A DNA stretch of 64,000 nucleotides, taken from positions 2,562,529 to 2,626,528 of the forward strand of contig JAVLUZ010000154.1 in assembly GCA_036768485.1 (NCBI GenBank), read 5' to 3'. This DNA is from Mermis nigrescens. Lineage: Eukaryota; Nematoda; Enoplea; Mermithida; Mermithidae. Shown piece by piece: positions 48,801 through 56,873 of this stretch. The first letter of the stretch is position 1, and each line of letters starts with the position of its first letter. Position numbers and translations under genes: made by a program. A model generated the notes under the pieces. It was given only the letters and a program-made list of their open reading frames with translations, did not search any database and had not been told where the DNA came from.

Positions 48801-51800
48801 AGAAAAAGGTAACAAAGCTAAATCCTTCCCTGTGTCAAAATCAACAGGCGCAATGTGTCTGCTTGCTGTATTAGAAATCAGACTATCGAATGTTGAAATG
48901 ATTCGCGATATCGTATCACTTCTTCCAATAACATAGATTTTCTAGTAAACGTAATAAAAACACGGCAAATAACGAAAAAAATACGACTACTAAAAAAATA
49001 TTTTTACACTAATTTGGTTTCCAGAAGCCTTTGCCGCTCGTATAACTGTTGGAAGGTTTTCAGAGCGGACGATAATATATTTGGCGTCTGACTCGATTAT
49101 GTGGTTCTTTATTTCTTCTTAAAACGCCAGAATTTAGACAGAGTGACATCGGGTCAAGGTAACATATGCACGTGAGGGGTTTGGGGATCTTGACCCCCAG
49201 CATAGAAAAATGAGAAATGTTCTGAGAAAAATGAGGGCCAAATACCGATTAAAATGAAAAAATTTTCTTTAAAAGTGCATGAAAGTGGCTAGAAACTATT
49301 GATCAACATATTTTTAACGCTATTTTAGCATTTACTGTCAGCTTTAGACGTCCTTGTGGCCCAAGAAAGCTAACTATTTGATTCCCAGACCGGCCATGTT
49401 GTGCATCTTTGGTCAACAGCACACGTGGGCGTGGGGGTGCTTGGAGGGTAGAAACCGCCGAGAATCCGCTAGACCCCCAGAAGTCGATAGATCCTAGAAT
49501 TAAAGTTTTGGTTAATTTTTGGGATTTTTATTGGGCTAACAGCACCCAGACCCCACAGAATTCGGCTCTGCTCATGTATGGCCAAGAGTGCAATAAAGGC
49601 GTAATTTTTAATTCATATGCAAACTTCAAAATGTACGGGCTCATACAACGATGCATCCTTTTTCGTAGTTTATCGTCAAAAACATGAATTTTTATCTCCT
49701 TATTCAGCTTTCATTTTTGTACCTTCTGCGATAAAAAACTGATACGACTTTCATGGTTTTTAGAGACGCTTAGCGTACTTTTGGAAACTTTGACTATTTT
49801 TTCGTTTCCAATCTGAATTCTGCTGGATTGATTTCGACTTACTTTATCTGGAGAAAGTACGACTTATATCGTCATTTAGTTTTGTAGGTGCAAACTGTAC
49901 TATTGACTCGAAGCAATCAAAAATAATTTTTCAAACCTTAGAACCTTTTTTTCAACGCGCTTGCTATTCAATGATTTTGAATGGTAAAACATTAAAAGTC
50001 AAAAGTGAAAGACAAGATAAAAGTCCTTCCTTCCGTTTTCTCTTCCATTTGACTGCTTTTATAAAGTTCGTTTGATATCAAAGAAGAGCAATCAGACTTT
50101 CTATCACACATGGGCGTCGGGGGTTGTAATTCCCAGAATCCGGTAGACTACCGCAAAATCGATAGACTCCCAGTATTGAATTTTCAGTATGTTTTTTGGG
50201 ATTTGTGCCGGTTTTGCACCACCCAGACCCCCTGAATTTCGTTGCTGCCCATGTATGCTTTATGATATTTTCGTTATAATAACAGAGGTGTTCTCGCATT
50301 CTTATTTAAAAAATTACTTTCCGTATAATTGGCATTTGCTCCAGATATGATCCCTCCACGTGAAATCACACCCAGTAGAATGATGACGTATTCAGGTATA
50401 TTTGGTAAGACAGTCATAACCACATCATTTTTTATTAATCCGTCTTCGAAAATGCCGTGGGCCAAACGATTGCTGAGTTCAAATAACTCTGCGTACGTAT
50501 ATCGCTTTTCGTCGTCCATGCTTGCCTAAAATTTATATATTTTTTTATTTCTTCTTGTTTATAGTCTGTTTCATACAACTTCGGTCATAGATTTTAAAAC
50601 TATCTCCGACAATAAGCTGACAGATTGCGATTATAGCATCGATATGATATATAATTATCGCAACCCTCGGCCTACTGTCAATGAAATTTCTTAGAATTTA
50701 TGCACGAAGTTATGTGAAAAACAGACTTTAATTACACCACTTTGCCGAAATCTGGAAGGAAATGATATTTTTCAAAAAATCCAATTTAAGTCAGAATTGA
50801 GTTTAATTCATATCTTTACGCTGGATAAACTATGTAAAGTTACATATCTGTCCACGAATGAAAGTTTAGGCCTTGGTGAGGCATACATGATTGCAATAAA
50901 AAAGTAAGTGAAAGTTATTACATGGATTTAGGAAATAACAGACTTCATTTGCTAAAGTTATGGAAGCGAATTTGGCTTTTAAGCTGAGCAACTATACGCA
51001 TCATGCATAATGTTGTATAAAAAATTATTGAAAGTACTATGGCTTAAACTTTAGATACAAAAATTATTTTGTATTCTCGAACATTTTTTACGCTTAAATC
51101 ACAGACGTAGTAGCTCATCAAAAGTTAATGGAAATAGTTTCAGAAGATGGCCGATCCCAACTATTATTGGCAAATTAATTGACGATTAATTATTGTAATA
51201 AGTTGAATTGAAACTAATGCAATTCAACCCTTAAGTCAATATTGTGCATTGCACACTTGCTTGTTTTTAACATCCGGTCGGTACCTATAACTAAAGTTGA
51301 GGAAATACTTTACACTCACCAAAATATGATCAAGTTCAACATTTTGACTTTTAATGGGTTAAAAATTTTTTCAAAAAATCATCTATACATTTTTTGGTTA
51401 TGTAATTCATAAATAGAATTCCGTTATGCGCAGCATTTGATTTAGGAAAATGGGTTTTTAGCCTAAAAACCATTTAACGATCTTCGATGATATGAATATT
51501 TTTAAAATCATCAATAAACATTTATCACGCACTATACTTTTATATTTTTTAGTTCCATTCATAAGAAAGAAACGACTAACAAGCAGATAAATAGAAATTT
51601 TCAACTTTGATTAAGTCAATAGCATTTGATAAATAAAGTATCAAATATCGGTTTGTAAAAAATAGAAATGAGCTCAGTAAATACCGCTCTGCTAATCTCT
51701 ATCCATAAGATTCATAAGCTTTTGCTTTAAAATAAATAAAAGAGTGGATCGATAAATAACTAAATAACTAGGCGCACTAAATCAGGGAACGATCAAGTAA

Positions 51801-52063
51801 TAATGCGCGATCTTGCACTTATGTAGGTATGTCAATTGGCCGTAATTTCAATCGGCAATTACCAGAGCAATATTATTTTCGAAATTTTTCGCTTTCTCTA
51901 GAGCGAAATCGTACAGAGGAACATCTTTGAGTGTTACGTCCGGAAATCGACTCGGGTGCAATATCTCTTTCGTTGAAGAGCTCAACTGACGGCAGAGTCC
52001 AATTAAAAATGTTCTTCCTGACGAACCACGGATTAATTTGAATACTTTGAGACCGCAGTTCAT
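36675..52063 (-). CDS. 4-coumarate-CoA ligase/luciferase-like acyl-CoA synthetase, 11 exons
   Basis: An ANL-superfamily adenylating enzyme that activates a carboxylic acid with ATP and joins it to CoA. Joining 52063-51863, 50525-50318, 49117-49008, 48941-48724, 44777-44606, 43589-43418, 43347-43238, 41707-41563, 40929-40847, 38734-38569 and 36820-36675 gives 1731 nt (576 residues plus stop) with consistent phases. Seen motifs: phosphate loop [15 protein letters not shown] (about 221-235), YGMTESSG (about 361-368), [20 protein letters not shown] (about 443-462) and the C-terminal catalytic Lys in PSGKILRR (about residue 554). The N-terminus (first 45 residues) is rich in Arg/Ser/Leu with no acidic residue before Glu33, resembling a mitochondrial presequence. 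The C-terminus ends SASVK, with no peroxisomal SKL. The substrate cannot be told; fatty or aromatic acids are both possible. The enzyme looks intact. Confidence 0.95.
37122..37275 (-). mobile_element. hAT-like MITE, type B
   Basis: CATACATGGGCAGC to CACCCATGTGTG with flanks GACATAAG and TACATAAG (7 of 8). Lies in the last intron of the 4CL-like gene. Confidence 0.8.
38569..38734 (-). CDS. 4CL-like exon 10
   Basis: Acceptor CTTCTAAG, donor GCTT|GTAGGA, phase 0 in and 1 out. [20 protein letters not shown] and [18 protein letters not shown] are canonical C-subdomain sequence. The donor is weak but is fixed by the phase of the last exon. Confidence 0.95.
38796..39484. mobile_element. Palindromic element, copy 2
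   Basis: Arms about 38796-38987 and 39320-39484 in inverse order, starting ACTAGCAAAG and ending CTTCGCCAGT; more decayed than the other copies. Its right flank (39485-39660) is the reverse complement of the left flank of copy 1. Confidence 0.85.
39650..40200. repeat. Short TTTACAC-rich tandem block
   Basis: About five units near 110 bp with GTGTAAACTTTA.. and GGTGTAAAGAA, adjoining palindromic copy 2. No terminal hairpin on this copy. Confidence 0.7.
40847..40929 (-). CDS. 4CL-like exon 9, hinge region
   Basis: Acceptor TTGTTTAG, donor CAA|GTATGA, phase 1 in and 0 out. [20 protein letters not shown] is the A8 hinge motif joining the N and C subdomains; all key residues are present. Confidence 0.97.
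41563..41707 (-). CDS. 4CL-like exon 8
   Basis: Acceptor CATTAAG (chosen because the nearer CCAG at 41718 breaks the frame), donor ACGG|GTATCC, phase 0 in and 1 out. [20 protein letters not shown] and the end FLHTG match the GELCVRG and HTGD region of 4CL. Confidence 0.93.
42190..42345 (-). mobile_element. hAT-like MITE, type B, decayed
   Basis: Starts CGTAGATGGGCC and ends CACGCTCATGTG, with internal AAAATTCTGGGGG. Flanks TGTACAAT and AGTGCAAT match at 6 of 8. Confidence 0.6.
42527..42695. mobile_element. Tc1/mariner-like MITE, copy 2
   Basis: TATAGTCTGTTTCAC to GTGAAACAGATTATA; the same centre (TTACGATAATTATATATC) as copy 1. Confidence 0.8.
43238..43347 (-). CDS. 4CL-like exon 7, YGMTE motif
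   Basis: Acceptor ACCTTCAG, donor AAA|GTAAGC, phase 1 in and 0 out. [16 protein letters not shown] followed by [15 protein letters not shown] gives the adenine-binding motif. Confidence 0.95.
43418..43589 (-). CDS. 4CL-like exon 6
   Basis: Acceptor CTTTTGTAG, donor CAAG|GTACTA, phase 0 in and 1 out. It encodes [15 protein letters not shown] and [16 protein letters not shown], matching the VPP..LALAK and SGAAPL motifs of 4CL. Confidence 0.95.
44606..44777 (-). CDS. 4CL-like exon 5
   Basis: Acceptor TTATTTAG, donor GAG|GTATGA, phase 2 in and 0 out. [20 protein letters not shown] corresponds to the VVPFxHxFG block. A 654-bp palindromic element starts only 36 bp upstream of the acceptor. Confidence 0.95.
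44813..45466. mobile_element. Palindromic element, copy 3
   Basis: Arms 44813-44997 and 45282-45466, same ends as copy 1. Lies 36 bp upstream of 4CL-like exon 5 and directly joins the TTTACAC array to its right. Confidence 0.9.
45480..47400. repeat. Tandem array of about 475-bp units rich in TTTACAC
   Basis: The marker AGATC(A/G)AGAAA(T/C)ATTGCG recurs near 45597, 46067, 46541 and 47015. Each full unit also has TCCGC(C/A)TACTTAGCGGAGTAG (a CCGC/GCGG hairpin) and GTGTAAACTTTACAC-like sequence. Confidence 0.85.
47472..47497. repeat. Terminal hairpin of the array
   Basis: A perfect 11-bp stem, ATAGGTAGCGC with its inverse, around a 4-base loop. Preceded by AAAAAACCGCACCTCCCAGG, which also precedes the hairpin of the 25481 block when read in reverse. 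Confidence 0.85.
47823..48075 (-). mobile_element. hAT-like MITE, type A, inserted in a type C element
   Basis: Same family in reverse. Flanked by GTCTAGAC at 47815-47822 and 48076-48083. The right duplication is immediately followed by a type B element that ends in the same 8-mer. Confidence 0.88.
48084..48233 (+). mobile_element. hAT-like MITE, type B, stacked beside type A
   Basis: Starts CACACCTGGGCG, ends CTCACTTATG. Flanked by GTCTAGAC at 48076-48083 and 48234-48241, sharing the left copy with the neighbouring type A element. About 150 bp. Confidence 0.85.
48724..48941 (-). CDS. 4CL-like exon 4, phosphate-binding loop
   Basis: Acceptor TTTACTAG, donor GCGCA|GTTAGT, phase 0 in and 2 out. 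It contains [20 protein letters not shown], the AMP-binding signature, with Ser/Thr/Gly and the Lys all in place. Confidence 0.97.
49008..49117 (-). CDS. 4CL-like exon 3
   Basis: Acceptor TTTTAAG, donor AGT|GTAAAA, phase 1 in and 0 out. [20 protein letters not shown] matches the ELxxQIxxSxAKxIIT segment of the family. The acceptor could also lie 3 bases further on (repeated AAG), which would drop one codon. Confidence 0.9.
49161..49411 (+). mobile_element. hAT-like MITE, type C
   Basis: Shares CACGTGAGGGGTTTGGGG and the end CGGCCATG..GTGCATC with 7432-7715. Flanks are too decayed to define the duplication. Confidence 0.6.
49420..49580 (+). mobile_element. hAT-like MITE, type B
   Basis: CACACGTGGGCGTGG to CTCATGTATG. 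Flanks GTCAACAG and GCCAAGAG (6 of 8). It abuts the end of the type C element at 49161-49411. Confidence 0.7.
50105..50257 (+). mobile_element. hAT-like MITE, type B
   Basis: CACACATGGGCGTCG to CCCATGTATG. Flanks CTTTCTAT and CTTTATGA share only the first four bases in register. Located 60 bp past the 4CL-like exon 2 donor. Confidence 0.65.
50318..50525 (-). CDS. 4CL-like exon 2
   Basis: Acceptor AATTTTAG, donor GAAA|GTAATT, phase 0 in and 1 out. [17 protein letters not shown] and [20 protein letters not shown] followed by SGANANYTE are standard N-domain motifs of 4CL and luciferases. Confidence 0.95.
50560..50730. mobile_element. Tc1/mariner-like MITE, copy 3
   Basis: TATAGTCTGTTTCAT to AAAACAGACTTTA, inverted orientation relative to copy 1; just upstream of 4CL-like exon 2 in transcription. 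Confidence 0.78.
51863..52063 (-). CDS. 4CL-like exon 1, start codon and possible mitochondrial presequence
   Basis: ATG at 52063, donor CTG|GTAATT, phase 0. The first 35 residues contain [20 protein letters not shown]: basic and hydroxylated, the composition expected of a mitochondrial targeting peptide. The rest ([20 protein letters not shown]) matches the usual start of 4CL-like enzymes. No start is seen further upstream in frame. Confidence 0.85.
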
Positions 52064-52453
52064 GTAGAATATTCCAAACTGTAAAATGGTTATTTTTAAG
52101 TTGAATTTGTATTACTTTTAACTGAGCTCCTATTGTTCAAATGAAAAAAAGAAAAATAAAGTTACGGACAAACGCATGACGCAGGTATACCTACCATTCC
52201 GCTCGCAAGTCTATAGTTCGTTAGCGATTAGAGACCAATCGATTGTTTAGTAAACAGTGCGGTTGATTTAATGATATACGCTTTACTCACCTATGTATTT
52301 GATGACTATTTAGAAAAAACTAAAATTTGGCTTCAGTTAAGAGAACAAGCCTTTGTTGTGGAATTTAAAATAAGAAAAAATTCGTTATAATTAAGCATAA
52401 TCTAAAGTGGCATCCGGAAGATTCGTCCCGACATTTCGGTACCGTCTCAACAC

Positions 52454-52713
52454 CATACATGGGCAGCAAGAAAATTCTGAGGCGGGGGTGCAAGGTTTTT
52501 TGAAGGTCAAAATAGATGGCCTTAAAAATGGTGGTATGGTGATAAAAACACCATTTTTCGACGTTTCTCATCAAGCACTATCCATTGGCATCAAAAAATT
52601 GCGAAAAACAGAATATTTTCAAAAATTGAATTCTGGGGGTATTTTGATTTCTGGGGGGGCGTATTTTGGTTTCTGAGGTGCATACCCCCTCAAACCCCCC
52701 ACGCCCTGGTGTG
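52454..52713 (+). mobile_element. hAT-like MITE, type A, inside a minisatellite
   Basis: CATACATGGGCAGC start, CGCCCTGGTGTG end. Exact 8-bp flanks CTCAACAC (52446-52453 and 52714-52721), the target being a unit of the surrounding minisatellite. Confidence 0.85.
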
Positions 52714-52802
52714 CTCAACACTCCCACTGTCTCAACATTCACACTGTCTCAACGTTCCCACCGTCTCAACACTCCCACTCGAATTCTCAACACTTCCACT
52801 CT
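52714..52802 (+). repeat. Minisatellite, about 19-bp unit
   Basis: Imperfect units of the type CTCAACACTCCCACTGT. Confidence 0.75.
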
Positions 52803-53166
52803 CTCACATTCCAAGGTGCTAAACGGACCACGTGTGAGCATGAGGCGTCTGGGTGGGGTCTAGAGACCCACTCTCCCCCACGAATCTGGCGAACTTCCTA
52901 GAATTGTTATCATTGGTACTTTTGGGACTTGGACCCGTCTGGAGCCCCAGACTTTTTACGCTGCCCATGCATGAACGTTAAATTTTACTTAAGGGCAATA
53001 AGATCTACGACATGGCACATACTCCAGTTCAACAGATTTAGGATTTTTAATATCACTTAATGGTGATAAGATCTACGACCTTGCACATATTCTACTTCAA
53101 CGGATTTAGAATTTTACTGACACGGATGCCGATGTTTCGCAATTTCAGTGGCAAAACTGTAGTAAT

Positions 53167-53335
53167 TATAGTCTGTTTCACACAACTTCGGTCATAAATT
53201 TTAAAACCATCTCCGACAATAAGCTGACAGATTGCGATTATAGCATTGATCTGATATATAATTATCGTAACCCTCGGCCTACTGTCGATGAGAATTCTTG
53301 GAATTTATGCACGAAGTTACATGAAACGGACTATA
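53167..53335. mobile_element. Tc1/mariner-like MITE, copy 4
   Basis: TATAGTCTGTTTCAC to ATGAAACGGACTATA; near-identical to copy 3, with TA at both borders. Confidence 0.8.
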
Positions 53336-53739
53336 GTTAGCAAGATTTAATGTCATCAAAAAATACATTAAGATGCAGGTATCGCAAAATGCGGTTCATT
53401 TTTGTGAACATGCGTGATGATATCGCTTTTATCAAATACTGCACCATTGTACACCATGAATCTTCCTCAAAAAATAATGGTTAGCTGAAGTCCACGAAAT
53501 ACAATAACATACATACTTTGCATGATATCAAAATTAAGCAAAAATGCATGTGAGAGAACAGTTTTCACATAAAATAAAATTTAAACACTTTTTGTATGAT
53601 ACGAGTACGTATATCAATGAGTAAAAGCTACTTCTTATCGCTTCTTTGGTGAAGAGGTATTAATAACATTTAATTTTTTGCAAGTGAACTGTGTGGAAGG
53701 TCGCAAATCTTATCGCCCTTATGTGAAATTTATCGGTGG

Positions 53740-53930
53740 GATAGTTGAGACAGTGGGATCGTTGAGACAGTGGGAATGTTGAGACAGTGGGAGTGTTGAG
53801 ACTTCGAGTGGGAAGTGTTGATGACAGTGGGAATGTTGAGACAGTGGTAGTGTTGAGAATTCCAGTGGGAGTGTTGAGACTGTGGGAATGTTGAGACAGT
53901 GGGAATGTAGAGACAGTGGGAGTGTTGAGG
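53740..53930 (-). repeat. Minisatellite, inverse orientation
   Basis: About ten units of GTTGAGACAGTGGGAATG, the reverse complement of the 52714 array. Confidence 0.8.
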
Positions 53931-54239
53931 CACAATCGACATTTCGCCCCCAACATTTCGCCCTCAACGTTTCGCCCCCTCGCCCCCGGAACTTCCGCCC
54001 CCACAGATTTCACCCCACGGATGCTTCGTCCCCAAGCATTTTGCTCCTCGGATTTGTCGTCCCCCCATGAATATTAAATTGTACTGCACCAGCCAGTGAT
54101 TCAGAATGATTTGCCATGCTCGATAATTATCTTTTATAAAACATGCCGACATATTTTAGGTGTTCATAGTTATGTATATTTTCATCCCAACCAGCAAGCA
54201 TTGACCATCTGTGTTTTTTGCTCAGGGGCAGATATACGG

Positions 54240-54740
54240 GGAGCGGTAAGATTGACCCACAACAGTTCGACGAGATAAAGAATGAATATGCCCATATGTA
54301 TGTATGCACTTTGCAATGAATTATGGTCACCGACCATTATCTTCTCAAAATTTTCCACATTATTGGCGGTCTGAAAGCCATATTTTTTAGTTTTCTTCCA
54401 TTTTTTAGCATGAACTCTATAAATTCTTAACGCTTCAGCGTTAAATGCTTTGATAGGCTTTGCTCCAAGTGCACAAACACAAGAGATAACCACATAATTT
54501 ATGTCTCTAGACGTGTTTCTGTCAAATTTTTACTAATTTTTAGGCGCTTTGTACCGGGTAGCTACTGCTAAAGAAATTCAAGCAATTTTTGACACAAAAT
54601 TGCTTAAAATTGGGAAACTGTCCAGGAAAATTTTTGCGCAGGAAATCATTTTTGAGTGAAAATGGACGATATACAACGACAAAAAACGGTCCTCTTCATG
54701 TGAATAGCAAATTTTTTGCCTATTGGTAAAGTTGGGGTGT
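54240..54740 (+). mobile_element. G-family repeat copy, decayed
   Basis: Shares GAGATAAAGAATG, GCAATGAATTATGG..GACC and GGCGGTCTGAAAG with the other G copies. Its hairpin at 54428-54444 has changed to a TTAACGC stem while keeping pairing. Confidence 0.5.
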
Positions 54741-54746
54741 CGCAAA

Positions 54747-55130
54747 CATACATGCAGAGCATGGGAATTATGGGGGATGAAATTATAAAGTGCCTTTATT
54801 GGGTTTAAAAATGGTAGGTACGCGTCAAAAACTTAGTTTTTCAGCGTTTCTAACGATGCTCCATCTTTCTAGAGCATAAAAACACAAGAAAATTTCAAAA
54901 AAAAGCAAAAAAAGTGGGAACAAATTGAACAAAATATAGTCAAAACATGAGTATAATGGCGCCGAAAATTTGGAACTTTTGAGCGAATAGATAGCGAAAA
55001 ACGCTAAAAACATCTTTTCTACAAGTTTTTGAAAATTTTTGGGAATTCTTGAAAATCGTCAATTCTGGGGGTTAACATTTCTCTAGGTACATATACCCCT
55101 ACTCCCCTAACCCCACCAAGATCATTTATG
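54747..55130 (+). mobile_element. hAT-like MITE, longer variant, exact 8-bp duplication
   Basis: Starts CATACATGCAGAGCATGGG, ends GATCATTTATG. Flanked by exact GTCGCAAA (54739-54746 and 55131-55138). A related copy lies at 63379-63748. Confidence 0.82.
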
Positions 55131-56340
55131 GTCGCAAATCATTATGACATTGCTGGATCTGCCACTGTTTATGCTTATTTGTTAAGCATTTCTCAGAATT
55201 GGCTTGACTTTATACAAGCTTATTTGTCTGATGCAAAATCCCGTTTATTCCACAGCTAAGGGCTAAACATTCGAGGAACTAAATTTTAGGGAGTTAAACA
55301 TCCGAGGGGCGAAAGTTCCGCGGCGAAATGTACATGGGGGCGAAATGTCGGGGCGAAATTTAAGGGGAGAAATGTTGGGGGCGAAATGTCGGGGGCAAAT
55401 CTTCCGCAAACCATCTGAAGCAGGCTTTCAGCGATTTAGATTTGTTTATACTTTAGAAACTAAAACATTTATTGTCCAAACTAAACAGACTTCTGACGGG
55501 AGCCAATAGTCAGTGATAAAACAAGTTGTTTTTATGTAGATGTTTCGACAGTTTTCCGACCGTGCCGATTGTCCGACTATTATGACTTTTCGATCAACTC
55601 GATTCATCGACCTATCATATGAAAAGCTGTTCTTAGACGTACGAAATTACCGATTTCCGAGTCCGACCCATCCGCTGCCAATTCGCTCGGCATATCACTT
55701 ATGCAGACTTCGCAAAAATGATAAAGTTATGCGATGAATGAAGTTATACGCAAAAGTTTTAATTACAACAATGTTATGTACTAAAACGACAGGGAAGATT
55801 TCCTAAAGAAGGAAAGAATTATCGCGTTATAAGATGACCTTAAGCATTGCCAGCGGTAAAACTGTATCAGATTTATAAGCTATACTTTTGTGGTTTGATT
55901 CTTTGAATAAATTGAGTAAAGAAGCTCTCGTATAAATGAAACAAACTATAGTTTCCTTAGCTTTGTACACTTCATTTTTTGTGTTTTATTGCAGTAGAAT
56001 GAAATTTATTAGCGGCCTAGATTTCATTTGTTTCAAATAAGGATACAGAACTGAGTCTATTTGTCATTTATTGCTGGGTTTTTCAAGCACAGAGACTTGC
56101 TTCAAGAGAAACTATTATGAAACGAGTAGGTACCTAATATGATGCAAAAACAGGCAATGTGTGAGAATACTTTTGCAGCTAGGTACAAACTTGTAGTCTC
56201 AATTGGCACTACTTTTTGAGTAAATTAGTAAAGGTGCCAAAAATGAATATGTAGACACATCGGGTGATCGGAAAAGCTTGATACCTTTTTCTTATATGCA
56301 TATATCAACAGATCATCACTGACTCGTGGTTATTACCAGG

Positions 56341-56868
56341 CGTGCACATGCGGGGGATTTGGATAGTCCAGCAGACCAGACATGCATGTGTTGGGCATTG
56401 AGGGTCTACACCGCTCTAAATGGAATAATGGGATATTTTTTGAGAAAATGAGGTGAAATCAAGGCAAAAAACGGATGAAAATTGAAAATTTCCTTCAAAG
56501 TGATTTAAACTGACCAGAAATTGCGTAATATAATTTTAACGATATTCTAGTGCTTATATGAGGTTTTGAGGTCAACTGGCCTCAAAAAGCTCAATTCTTG
56601 ACTACCAGGCCGGCTGACCCCTCTCCCAGATTAATTATGCTGTGCACTGACCCTTCCCCAACATGGAATAATGGAAAAATTCCTTGCGGAAAATGAGACA
56701 AAATGTTGGCCGAAATTGATGAAAATTCAGATTTTTTTCAAAAGCGCTTGAAATTGATAAAAAACCGTAAAATAGCGTGTTTTTGAGGTCAGAAAAATAT
56801 CTTATTTTTGACCCCTCCCCTCCCAGAGCGGCTGACGTCTTAGATCGGTCATGCTGTGCATCCATGGT
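56341..56868 (+). mobile_element. Two overlapping type C copies
   Basis: Two successive copies, each with TGGAATAATGG and ATGCTGTGCA-type ends; the second ends GTGCATCCATG. No clean duplication visible. Confidence 0.5.
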
Positions 56869-56873
56869 CACTA

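Larger units (their letters stand above)
52413..55407. mobile_element. Mosaic foldback region with inverted ends and minisatellites
   Basis: The ends CCGGAAGATTCGTCCCGACA.. (52413-52438) and the inverse in 55381-55407 match. Inside: inverted minisatellites (CTCAACACTCCCACTGT-like, 52714-52802, and its inverse, 53740-53930), GGGGCGAAATGT-type repeats (53936-54065 and inverse 55262-55400), and several inserted MITEs. Possibly two overlapping elements. Confidence 0.55.

Noticed and set aside
52714..53930. Possible CRISPR array
   Set aside because: Units are contiguous without unique spacers, inverted relative to each other, and the genome is eukaryotic.
53660..54013. Open frames with repeated LNTPTVSTFPLSQ-like peptide
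   Set aside because: Translation of the 18 to 19-bp minisatellite; all frames stay open because the unit is a multiple of three. No start context or homology.
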